Shown: positions 24,721 to 36,400 of the stretch, piece after piece
Position numbering within the stretch: the first letter of the stretch is position 1
Layout of the letters: each line of letters opens with the position of its first letter
Assembly (NCBI RefSeq): GCF_018691265.1
Contig: NW_024881313.1
Location: forward strand, 6,353,501-6,417,500
DNA: 64,000 nt
Source: Tyto alba
Taxonomy: Eukaryota > Chordata > Aves > Strigiformes > Tytonidae
Direction of reading: 5' to 3'
Notes under the pieces: model-generated
Database searches by the model: none
Told to the model about the DNA's origin: nothing
The model's input: only the letters and a program-made list of their open reading frames with translations
Program-made: the position numbers and the translations under genes

Positions 24721-25219
24721 TCTTCCCTTCATCATTAAAGATCTAAACCATTCATTTTATTTTCCTTTCATTTCTTTCTCCCCTTACTTCTAACCTGAGG
24801 AAAGTTTCAGGGCATTAGAATTTAAAGAGCAAAAGAACTCAGTGATCAACCATGAAGAATACCAGATAAACTGCTACTAAACTTCAGAGATGTATAATTT
24901 TCCAATCCAGAAAGACCTTTACCACATGTAGCAAGAATGACATAACTTAAAAAAAAAAAAACAAAACAAAACAAAAACATAAAATACAACAGGAGCCTTT
25001 ATAAGTACAATTAAAAATTTATTTTTCTCTTTCTGCATTGAAGTAAGTACATTTTTACATATGATGTGACAGGAAAAAAAAAATCATCTGGATACTAACT
25101 AAGACTGTAAGTTTATTTTTCCTTTCTAACAGTTCAGAATATCAGCAGGGAAATAGAAGAAAAGAAAAAATACATCACTATGGATGGTACATCATTCAGC
25201 ACCTCTGTTTTTCCTGACG

Positions 25220-25298
25220 TTTTTTTTTTGGTGGTGGTGGTGGTGTTTTTTTGTTTTTGTTTTGTTTTTTTTTTTGTTTGTTTGTTTGTTTGTTTTTT
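25220..25298. repeat. Low-complexity T / GGT / GTTT tract
   Basis: A T run is followed by five GGT units, more T/G runs and then about five GTTT units. Confidence 0.9.
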
Positions 25299-26520
25299 CC
25301 TTAATACAGGCTTAGACCACACACATCCACCCCCAAAAAACCACTCACAGCACATTTCTGGCAAAAGTCCCTGAACACACCCTCCCTACCCGCCCCCCCA
25401 AACATTCAGTACATTTTAAAAAACAGGCTCAGTGGCACTTTCTTTAATATGACTTCAGTAACATTTTGAAATACAGTGCAGCCACACTGCAATTCACTTT
25501 GCTGTAAGGCTAACTTAGACATAAGGCAAACATCACCTTAGCTCTCAAATATTCCATTATAAGACACCCTTAGTATATAGATGTATCTCTGTTAAACACA
25601 GAGATGCCTTGTCTCCCTTCATTGCTTTTCCTCCTAATCAAAAAGGCAATTTAGGGAGATGGTGTGCTATAATCATCACAAAATGCAAGGTACTAGAAAG
25701 TTAAAAAGAAACAGCAATGAATAAACAGTACTCACATATCCAAAACTTATTTCCATTACTTAAATAATTTTATCTGCAATTACAAAATACATACACTTAA
25801 ATATCTTTGTAAGAAATAATCATCTAAGATATCACAGATTATGATTTGCTTCTGATACTCTAACTGCCCTAACTCTGGCATAAAGATATACCTGGACAGT
25901 GTTACTACCTAGGATGTTTTCCTATTATAATTAATTTTCTTAAATATACAGTAAATTCTCTCTAGCTATTCTGACAGATAGTGCAAATGAAGACATTCTT
26001 TGGGTCACAATTTAAAAATATTACCGCCAATGATATCCTCAATTTCATAATGTTTTAGTAAATGAGTAACAAAATATTTTAAGTATATACATTTTCTAAC
26101 ATTTGTTTAACAATATGTTTTCCTCAGCTACCTCAGCTTAACGCAGATCACGAAAAAGGAAAAAGCTACAATACTGCTCACCTATCCAAACGATATATCT
26201 ATACTTAAATAAATATATTTAGAAACCTACCTATAAGTTCCCCATTGCTTTCCATTTGCTGTTATTATCCAATGGCATACTACAACAAATGATATGAAAA
26301 TATCTTAAAAGACAACAAAGATCACTTCAGAAGTACTGCTCAAAGGCAATGAAATAATGCTTTGAAAACCTGTGCACATTAGTTAGGCCTACATAGATCC
26401 AGCACATTGTATAATATAATAGTTTATGCTTTTTTTAGATTCAACTACTGCTTTGCCCTAGCCAGAGATAAAAAGCTTATTACATATCATAGATGTAGCA
26501 ACACAAAGTGGCCCTGTTTG

Positions 26521-26702
26521 CTATCTAATGTTGCTTGCTGGTTTTACACGTTTATTTGAAGTTACTGACACCTGATTGCTAGTTCCATTAGTGGTATTGG
26601 TTGCTGAGCCATTCACAACGATGTAATCAACTTTGTTTTCCAATTTCACGAGGCGTTGTAAGATGTCATCCAGAAGAACAGCAATTGTTCTCTTAAGATC
26701 AG
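26521..26702 (-). CDS. CCDC126: CCDC126 terminal coding exon
   Basis: Acceptor ATCTTCAG precedes 26702. It encodes [20 protein letters not shown] then [20 protein letters not shown] and ends ..ASNIR with TAG. The match to human is nearly exact up to the variable tail. Confidence 0.95.
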
Positions 26703-29509
26703 CTGAAGATAATGGAAAAAAACAAATTAGATCCTATTATTTACTACATGTGGAAAAGAACTGCCATTTCAACACAGTCACATCTTAAGACTTGCTATCT
26801 TTCCTACTATACTTTTTGGGAGAGTGCAGATTACTATACAGGTATAGAATTAAACAGCTGATTGATTTTTCTTTAATACCATATCTTTGTTATTTTAGGC
26901 AAGGAAGATATCATCATAATAGTGAACTGTGAACAAAGCCAATTAAATATTCAACTGTAAGAACAAAACCACTATTTGGAGCATTAAACTAGTGACTATT
27001 CAAAGGCAGTATTTCAAATTTCATCCAGAAAACAGCACTAGAATACCCAGCTATGACACCTTTTAGCCTTGGACAGCAATAGAATATATTTTAAAACTCT
27101 CCAACACAAAAAAAATGGTAGTTCCTAATAGATTTCCTCTAAATAACAGATCAATCCCACAGAAGAACTGCTACGAAAAAGTATCTTATCACTTCTGACA
27201 TAAGCTACAAAGCAGGAAAAAAAAATCCAAATATTTAGGCCTATATTGATTGAAAAACAAGAGAAAGGACAGTAAAAAAATTCCCATATTCTGGAACACA
27301 AAAACAGTAACAGACCTTTCAACACAAGCTAATTACGCTGTTGTCAATGTTCATATCACCATCTTCTCTCAGATTTGGAAAAAATTAACAAGCTTACCAG
27401 GTTTTACAAGGTGTTAAGATCCCACCATCACACACCCACCTACCCTCTCTTCTCTCTTCACCCCCTGCCCACCAGTTCTTAACTAATCAGAAAAACTGGG
27501 GAGGAAAAACACAGGTATGAAAGTAGAAAAAGAAGAGTAACCCAGATAAAAATTAAAACACTGGTAGTGTATTAAAAAACAAAACAAACAAACAAACAAA
27601 AAAAAAACAAAAAAAAAAAAAAAAAAAACCAAAAAACCACCAAATAACATCCATACTTCAGGTCAGACCCTCCCTCTGAAATTAACTAGTTGTTGTTTAG
27701 TAATGTCATCTTTGAAAAAAAAAAAAAAAAAAAAAATTTTAATTGCTTTACAATTTGAGCCAGAGCAGGATCTGCTGTCAGTGACACACTGTGGGTCACA
27801 CAGTCTGTTGTATCATTCTGTGCTCAACAGTCTGAGGGAAGGAATTGTTCTACTCAAGTTGTAAGTCTGATAATCAGCATGCAGATCAAAAGTTGACTTA
27901 TTTTTTTTATTAAACTTCAGACAAAACCTCTGAAGGCAAATCTCATTCAGAAATACACTGTAAGACTTATACAGCAGTAAAAAGCTGCATACAGAAGGAT
28001 TTTTTAAAAATAAGTTACACAGAAAATTCAATAGTAAGGGCAGGAAATCCTTGGAAGATAAAAAAAAGGGAGGTGGGGAGAAAAGACGGAAGAAAAAGTA
28101 GTCTCTTACTGTGGTAAAAATGCTAATGAATGAAATAATTAAAGGCTATGACATTTTGATAGTCCTCCTCCTCTTGGGTTGCTTTCTGCTCATCTTGTCA
28201 TCACAGACTTTCCTCCTTGTTCCTGAGCAGCAGAAAAATGAGCTCAGACACATTTTTGCTGTTTGTGCTCTTACCAGAGTACTTATAAAGGGCATCCTGC
28301 TACTGAGAGAGCCCACCCTTTTAAGAATTCCTTAAGAAGGGGATCAGAGTACATTAATCTAAATCTTTACATATTTTTTTTTTAATATTTCCTTTTTAAG
28401 CCTTGCACTAATCTTACTTTTACAGATACATTTTTTTTCCTTTATGGGAGAACACAGGTACTTTCTTCAAACCTAATCCCCAAGGGATTGACTAGAGCTC
28501 ATTGCAGCCTTCCCTCAAGAGAAGCTACGAGAGACCAAAGCGTTCAAATTATTAAGACATTTTTATAGCTTTGCTAAAAAGATCTCAAAACTATAGTTTC
28601 AAAACTATTTTTTCTGTATTTCACAAGACAGGCACAGGCTCTAATAATATACTACCAGTGAACGCTGGAAACATGTTCACCAAGTTAACAGAGAGAAAGA
28701 TACGATGCAGCATAGAGACAAGGGGACGTATCTCTAATGGCTACTTCTGAGGCAAAGGGAAATTCTGCTAAATTCGTAACTGCCTTGAAGTCTTAAGACT
28801 GCAAGCTCAACTAATACGTTGCTTTCTGCTGACTTTTTACTACTTAAAGAGAAGAAAAATAAAGAAATAAAAGCAGAAAGTTAGCAGTGAGGCACAAGAA
28901 GAATCTGGACAATTGAAATTACTTAATCTAAAACCTCATCCCCATATCAAGCGTGTGCTTATTCCTCAATAGTTTAGGATTCAGAAAAAGCACAATGTTA
29001 CTGTTAATCATCTAAGTAGCAGTAGTCATGTACTTGGAGATATCTAAAAAATTCCTGGAAAACAAAAATCTGATGTCTTGAGCTTGATTTTGCACCACAT
29101 CCTAATCTTCAACTTCAGTGACTAAACTAAAATCAAATCAGTTAATCCAGAGAGGTTTTTTCTTTTAAAGAGCAATTTATATTACTTTAAAAAAAACAAA
29201 AAATGTTGTAACTTTACAGTTGTCAGGAAAATCATATTTGAATAATTACTACATTATTTTTTATGTCTTACCATATCCTGCCATAGAGGCTCCACCACCA
29301 CCATTCATTAAATTTTTATTTTCTTCTGCCAGTGCTTTGACATATCTTTTACTTAGATCTAATATCTGTCCACGCAACTCGGCACTGCTTTGGCGTCTTG
29401 GATACTGAAAAGTGTAGCGTAGCAACATCAAACCCCAAATGATTCCAAAAACTAGTAAAAACATACTCAGTTTCTGGGACATATTTTTTCTTGAAAATGT
29501 TAGAAACAT
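26521..29509 (-). CDS. CCDC126: CCDC126, complete two-exon coding sequence
   Basis: Exon 29509-29272 and exon 26702-26521 (TAG 26523-26521) join in phase 1 to give 139 residues, against 140 in human. The start [15 protein letters not shown] matches human [15 protein letters not shown]. Residues ~14-33 ([19 protein letters not shown]) form a hydrophobic signal-anchor. Next comes [20 protein letters not shown], then [20 protein letters not shown], a likely helical/coiled segment. The tail has three N-glycosylation sequons (NGS, NTT, NGT). The family resembles the N-terminal region of the Golgi enzyme MGAT5, with no catalytic domain. A secretory or Golgi location is inferred. Upstream exons are non-coding, and the promoter is probably the island near 41 kb. 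Confidence 0.95.
26703..29271. other. CCDC126 coding intron
   Basis: AT-rich intron with A-rich simple sequence at 27573-27640 and an A tract at about 27714-27736. No exon or transposon was recognised. Open frames at 27813-28031 and 28111-28335 have no signature. Confidence 0.6.
27573..27640. repeat. A-rich low-complexity tract
   Basis: AAAAC/AAAC units run into an A homopolymer. In the CCDC126 sense orientation this is T-rich. Confidence 0.88.
29272..29509 (-). CDS. CCDC126: CCDC126 first coding exon
   Basis: Holds the ATG (29509-29507, G at -3), the signal-anchor and the [17 protein letters not shown] block. It ends ASMAGY with donor G|GTAAGA. The exon's 5' edge upstream of the ATG was not determined. 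Confidence 0.95.
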
Positions 29510-31230
29510 TTCTGATGAAGGCCACAGGTGCGTCTTAATTTCAAGATGAGTAGTTGAACTTAGTTTTGTCAAATTATATTACATATTAAACAAAAATAAG
29601 ATTTCTGTGAAGTGAAAAATCTTCTTGCTGGATCATCTTGATTACATCTCATGTTTTAGTTGGTCTTGATGCCTGAAATTTGTAAAATATCACATGGTTA
29701 TTCAAAGCTGCTATGGTTGTTGAGATCAAGGACAAATAGCAGTTTCCAAATGCAGTATCACTGTACAATCTAGCAAACAGTTGTGGATTTGAATCTGCTT
29801 AGAGGGGCAGTCATCTTTATCTCACCTGTTGTTTACAAGGTTTCCCTTTCTTATTTTTACCAACTTTTATTCTCCAAAAATCAAAACTTCTATGCTTCTA
29901 TGAATCACCTTAAGTATTTTAAAGACTGTAATTTGAACTGACATTAAAACCAAATGCATTTAAAACAAAATGCAATATCTAGAAGACACCTGTAAAACAC
30001 TTGCACACAACATTCTGATGAGTTATACACATGTATCGACACACAAGATCTTTACAGAACGAAGTTTCTTGGTTGTTTAGTTAGTTTGAAGTTGGACATC
30101 ATCTTCTTCTGGTTTTGTACAGCATTAAGATTTTTTCGTTTTGTTTTGGTGTCTTGATAATAAATAACGAAATAAAACCAAAATGAACCAGCACACTGCA
30201 CCCACTTTAAGCATCTTACTACCACTTTAAAGAAGTCTTACCATAGCAGCCAATTCTGAACCCTCAATAGATTAAGGCTTCAGAAGAAAAACAAATGGTA
30301 TGAAAGCTTCAGCAGTTAAACAGCAAGTGTCCAGACAGTCTGAAGCAATACGAGCCAGACATCTTCAGGGAGCTCTGTACTAGGGAGAGGAAAAAAAAAA
30401 TTAAACAAAATAACGTGCAGGACTAAAGAGACCTTACTTTCCCTATAGAATGGTTGAAGTTCAAGGCTTCAAGCCACATACTTTTAAAACAGAAATACAT
30501 TTTAAAATGTAACTTGAAGCAACTGTTAGGGAAAAACATAGAATCCATTTCCATTTTATTATAAATGCATACATTTGAATGCCCAATAACTGATTTCAAC
30601 ATACTTTTAAATAAGAAACTTGGTAAGAATCTCACTGAAATGTGTCCCGTTTCTTCTGTTATGAGACAGTGACAGCAGATGTTCCAGATTCATCATATAT
30701 GTATATACACATATATTTACATATGTCTAATTCCCTTATTCGTTTTCCCCCCCTCGAATAAATCTGATCTTTTCAGTCTCTTTAATATGTATAACCTCAT
30801 ATTCCTCATTTTTCAGCCACCTCAAATTTCTCCAATTATTCAATAGTTGAGAGGGAGTTTCTATTATTTAACATAGTCTGGATAAAGCTACTCACTTTAC
30901 ATAGTAATTACGTTTTCCTGTTATTCCTCATTCTTCTCCACATATTACCTGACATGAGCACTTTCCAAACTCAAGTTACACATTTAACAGTTTCCCACCA
31001 GACTTTCTATAGTGGTACTTAGGTGTCTGTTTTTATTAGAATACTGAGACTGAATTTCTTATCCTGCTAAGCACTCATCTAAATTTAACTCCACCTCCAC
31101 AGTATTTTTCATCACCTCTGCTGACCAGTTCAGCTGGCCTTACGCCGACACACCACAGGCTGCTGCAAACACAAGTGTCACTGCCAGCAGGGTTCTGACT
31201 TGTCCTTGCTGCTTACCCTTCACCTTCCCT

Positions 31231-31371
31231 CTTCAGATATTCCTCTCAATAGGCAAGCCAACAGGACTGATTCAAGTGCCAAATTTTCAAAGTGCTCTAA
31301 AATCAACATGCATATCGGAATTATTCTGAACTTGATCAACCCAAGGCAGGGGCAATATTAGGACTTGGACA
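31231..31371. repeat. Copy A of a ~140-bp duplicated segment
   Basis: Shares long near-identical blocks with 33285-33427 in direct orientation, including CAATAGGCA, CCAAATTTTCAAA/GCAAATTTTCAAA, AACATGCATATC and CAGGGGCAA. The flanks are unrelated. Confidence 0.75.
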
Positions 31372-31570
31372 CCAGAGTTGATGTAAAGTAACAAGCTACT
31401 GTGCGTAAAATGCCCTATAGTAATTGCCAGTACATAAAATCTTACTTTACTGTTGGGTGTACTAACGTAAGGAGCAATCACTAGTTGCTGAATGAGGAAT
31501 AGCTTACTTCACCTTAACTGTGGGATATGACTGTGCACACGGACAGACAGCCAACATGCAATAATTTGAA

Positions 31571-31594
31571 ATCCCACTGCAAATGCAGTGGGAT
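31571..31594. repeat. Perfect 11-bp inverted repeat
   Basis: ATCCCACTGCA and TGCAGTGGGAT are exact complements with a 2-base centre. Confidence 0.88.
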
Positions 31595-32016
31595 GTACTT
31601 TGTTCAAAGAATGTGCTTATCCCCCTGAAAAAATAATTTTAAGACAGAAATTTGTACATAAAATAAGAAAGAAAACAATAAAAACTTATATTCTACAGTA
31701 TCAGCATGAATATTTGGAATTGTGTGGTTAAAGATTTCCTGAAACAGATCCTCCCTAAACATGAGCTAACCAAAAGTTCTTTTCCCTAGCTCTTTGCCAA
31801 ATCCATGGCTCTGCACTCAGACTTTAAAGAATAAACTGCACATACATTATTATGCATCTACATATTCCCTGAATACTATCAAATACAATGGGAAACATTT
31901 ACCTAAGAGGTACAGGAGTAGGGTATTCACACGATGACTCAAAAGACCAAACAGTATCTCTCAAGGAGAGACCATAAGTTTCAAACTCCATTCCCAAAAG
32001 TCTACATTTTACATTA

Positions 32017-32017
<1 letters not shown>

Positions 32018-32049
<32 letters not shown>
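32018..32049. repeat. Poly(A) tract
   Basis: About 30 consecutive A in the CCDC126 intron, read as T on the sense strand. Confidence 0.92.
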
Positions 32050-32052
<3 letters not shown>

Positions 32053-32503
32053 GGAAAATAACAAATAGCTCTTGCAGAATTCAAATTCAGTTCTCCACAG
32101 ATCTCCAGCCATATCTCATCCTAAAGCATTTAGACAGTATCACTACAGAGCTTTGGAGTGGAAATAACTCTGCCATCACGCTGTAAATAAGACCACAAGC
32201 CAGGATAAGAGTCCTAGCCAAGAGGAACAGATTGAATAAACTCCCGCCAAGGAGCTGTAGGAATTGCAGACTGGGTCTTTGCCATGTATATTCGATTCAC
32301 AGTGCACATGCTGACTACTGAAACTAGCGGAAATCAAGGACTTAACCTGCTGGGCAAATGGCATAACACCCAAATACTGACACTGGGCCAAGGAACTGGG
32401 AGTAAAGTGTACCAAAGTGAAGGGAACTATTTCTACTTGTCACTTTTCCCATGCATTTTTAGAGACCATTCCCCCTTAATGCATTCCAGTGTAATTTCAA
32501 AAT

Positions 32504-32529
32504 ACACACACACACACACACACACACAA
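32504..32529. repeat. (CA)n microsatellite
   Basis: About 13 uninterrupted AC units. Confidence 0.95.
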
Positions 32530-33284
32530 AATCTTATACGTATGTGATTTGCAAGTAGGAAAAAAGGGTATTTATTGGAGCAGCAGATGTATATATTGGC
32601 AAAAAAAAAAAAAAAAAAACCACAATAAGTAAAATGGAGGGATTGTAATATTCTTTTACCTCTTGTTGCCCTTAAGGGTCAGCACTATTCTACACAAACA
32701 TTACAGTTGAAACTAAACTTGTCCTCAGAACTGATCTTTGTTTTCTGTAATCAAGAGGTAATATCCCATGAGATAACACCATATATGTAAGAAGGAACAC
32801 TGTCTCTTGTGATCTTTCTTCTCCCTCATTCTCTCAACTCCTCCTTACCCACCACTCCCTGAGCAGGGAAAAAAGGAAGCTGAGATTTCCTTCCTCACAC
32901 AGACTTAGCCTGGGTAGGAACTCAGGTTTACAACTCTCCCAACAGCAGCTGAAGGGCTTTTATAGAAAAGGAAGTCGAAACACTGTAGGGAGGAACAGAC
33001 CAAAAGGGCGTATCAGAGCTACACCTTGTTGGAATTCCTACCACACGTAATCGTAGAAACTGAGACAAAAGACAGACAACCATAAAGACGGAGTACAGCC
33101 AGAACAAAATTTGAAAATCTGAGGAGTATAAGGGAACAAAAAAACCCAAACAAAACAAAAAAACCCACAACAATCCAATCCTCAAAACAAACAAAAAATA
33201 TCAAACAAACCCAAATCAAACAAAACCCCTGACTTCACTACACAGGCAAAATGGCAATCCAACAATCCACAAAGAAGAAAATAT

Positions 33285-33427
33285 CTTCCAGATAATCCTT
33301 TCAATAGGCAGCCTGAAGTGACTAATTCAGGTGGCAAATTTTCAAATATTCTGTAAAATAAACATGCATATCTAAATCATTCTGAAAATGACAAGCCCAA
33401 GCCAGGGGCAACATTAGAACTTCGAAC
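33285..33427. repeat. Copy B of a ~140-bp duplicated segment
   Basis: Direct-orientation partner of 31231-31371, with scattered substitutions and small indels. It may be a local duplication or two copies of an unrecognised dispersed repeat. Confidence 0.75.
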
Positions 33428-36400
33428 AACAACAAATTCCTGAACAGAGAATCTAATACTAGGTTTGCCCTTCACCAACATATAAAGAGTTTGGTTTTCT
33501 TCACTGCTGCGACTGCTAGTTGTCTAAGAAATGTACTGCAAAGCCTGCCAGTGTGGATTTAACACTGTCCAGTAGTACCACAACAAACACTGACATACAC
33601 CTGGCAATGAAAGCAATTAACTAAGGCACTCACCCTCTCCAAAATAAAATAATCTCTATCCTCTGAGTTCTGTTCCAACATCAGTCACATACATATTATA
33701 TTATTGAGTTCATGAAAGGAAAGGAACAAGGGCCAAAGAAAAAGCAACAGAAAATCCATTATATGTTCCATAATAAAGAAAAGTTCTAGTATCTCTGATG
33801 CTACTTAACTGAATAGTAGCATCAGACCTCAGTTTGAATACTGACCCTTCTTCATGGAAACCAGCCCATAGTTACAAAACATCACACTTGAATTTTCATG
33901 TAAAGTCTTCCTCAAATTCTGCTTTACTTATTCCCAGCAAAACCCAGAGATTCATGCACACACAAAAAAACGCAAGAGTCCATAAGGTAAAGGAATGCCT
34001 CATACATCCTCTGAAACAATCTCAGGATATCACGATAACAAGGCATACTCAAACCCTTAAAAGGTTACAACACACCTTACGGCACTGTCAGTTCTGCTAG
34101 TCAGTCAGCTCATGAAAGACAAGTACATATTTGTCATCACTTTTCTAATCTGTCCAAGACATCCCAGCCTTCCTAAACCAATAGAAGTTGTTATCAGCAT
34201 CAGCAGGGCAAATTTAAAACTGTTGCAGAGATGGTGTGTACCTTCTAGTTTTGAAAAATGTAGAGGACATATTAAGATTATTATTTACAAGAGAAAGAGA
34301 AAGCAGCAGGCCTGTCAGGTATTCTTAGCACTTATTACTAAGTGGCTTTAGCAAAAAAAAAAAAAAAAAAAACAAAACAGAGTCAACAAGAGGTAAAGAA
34401 TAGAGAAAACTGAAGCCTGAGAACCCCATTCCATTCAAGGATCAAAAAGACTTCAAGGATAAAACCAAGAAAAATGCACTGAAAATAGGTTTGTTAACAT
34501 ACAGTCCAATAAAGTTACCTCTTTGGTTCTGTATTTGAAAGATAGAATGCCAAATATTGAGGCAGTAGTTCCTCAGTGATACCCTGAAGACCTACATAGG
34601 TCCCTAATGAATTAGTATTCAGAAAACAGCCTTGATAAATGGGAACTTTACTCAATCTATTACTTACTACCATAATTCTTATCTGTTCCTCACTGTCAAA
34701 TTATGATCAACAACAACATGACACAGTGAATTCAAAAGCAAGTCTGACTTTGCAACTAATTATTAACTGTATAAACACAAGAAGTGATTTACCAAGACAG
34801 AGATTTAAAAAATAAAACACAAGATATAGTCATAGGAGACTGCATCCAACTACAGACAAAGGAAGCGGGGAAAAAAAAAAAATCTTGTAACAGAAGATAG
34901 CAGACAGAAATTAGGACGGTACAAATAAAAACTGATGTCAATAATTGTAAAAAATTCTAATTTTGTACAGTACAATTATTTTATACCAATCTCAGTGGGA
35001 GCATAACAAGTTTGTGAAATTATTAAGGATTTAAAGTTAATATGCTAAAAGTATGTCTATACAAGAAATTTCTATTAAATTAATGGTGGCAAGTATCTCT
35101 CAGTCCAGTGAGAGCACTGTATTAGTAAACAGAAAGCTGTGCTGTAAACAAACATGATGATACCTTACTGCAATAACCAACAAACATTTTAGGAAGACAA
35201 AAATCACGGGGCATTACAGAATACCAGGAAATATTTCTACAGTTCTATCAGCTCTATCCTATTAGTTCTCTTTTTTTATATGTATCTAGTGTGCTCCCCC
35301 CAGCCCATTTACCTCTGTGACCTTCAACATCTTTTGTTTTCTGATCTTCCAAGAGAAAACTTTGCTCATCACAGTCACTCAGCTGACAGACACCACACTC
35401 ACCATTCTGAGAGCAGACAGGATAGTTCTATGCTGTTTGGAAACTTATCAGCACAGTCACCATGCAGCAATGAAAATGAGAAGTCTAACGAATGACTGAC
35501 ACACACAAAAAGCATAGAACATATTCACTGACCAGTTAACCTCTGAATACAGGGACAATGAAATAAGCACCTACATGCCCAGGAGCTACGTGCTGAGATT
35601 TTTTGGAACAGCAAAAATTACATTTGCATTCTGATAATTTGCAGTTTTAGATGGCTATTGGTTTGCCAGTAGGAGAAAAATCTGCAGGAGGTGCAGCTGA
35701 CAAACAGGTGCCCAAAGAAATATATCCTGTTACACAGGACCATGATTCCTACACATAACACAAACTCCCTTTAACAAATCAGCTTACCCACATCATTTAT
35801 ATTTAAGAGGACATGAGTTCTTGAAAAGATGCCAACAAAACCATTTTCCTGTACTGGCACATCCATACTGGTGACATGCAGACCAACACTGCCCTTTGGT
35901 TCCCAGGTTCATTAAATCAGGTTCACTCAGGCAGCCACATAGCACCATAAAAGAGCACAGTATTCTACTCGGAAGCAAACAATTGAGAGCAGTGTGTGTC
36001 CCCAGACAAGTGAAGCCATGTTTGATCCATCTTTTGACAAGATAAAACTCTCAGCATGTTAAGTATTTCTATTATAGTTGCTGTAAAATTTGGTCAACAG
36101 AAAAATGTCACCAGCAGAGACAGAAAAGAGGATACCCTATTGACAAAATGTAATACCCATGTGCTGATGAGACTTGAGCGTCTTTTGAGACTTCCTCGTA
36201 GATCAGTCGATCTAAGCGAGAATTTATATTAATACCTGCTAGGCTCAAGTGAAAAGAACAGCACTATACAACACACTGCCATCTTAAGAATAGGTAAGAA
36301 GGCGTATTTCTGGCCGAAAAAAAAAGGTTGCCATCAGTATGATGGCTGCTGGACTGCAGGTTTTCACAGTTCTGTGCCACTTTTGGAATGCACTGCCAAA

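Larger units (their letters stand above)
19100..26520. other. Intergenic FAM221A-CCDC126, including likely CCDC126 3' UTR
   Basis: No coding exon was recognised in about 7.4 kb. The CCDC126 3' UTR should extend left from 26520. Minus-strand AATAAA candidates near 25018-25023 and 25113-25118 could end it, but this is undecided. There is a simple-sequence block at 25220-25298 and an exact 10-bp inverted repeat at 24700-24720. Confidence 0.5.
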
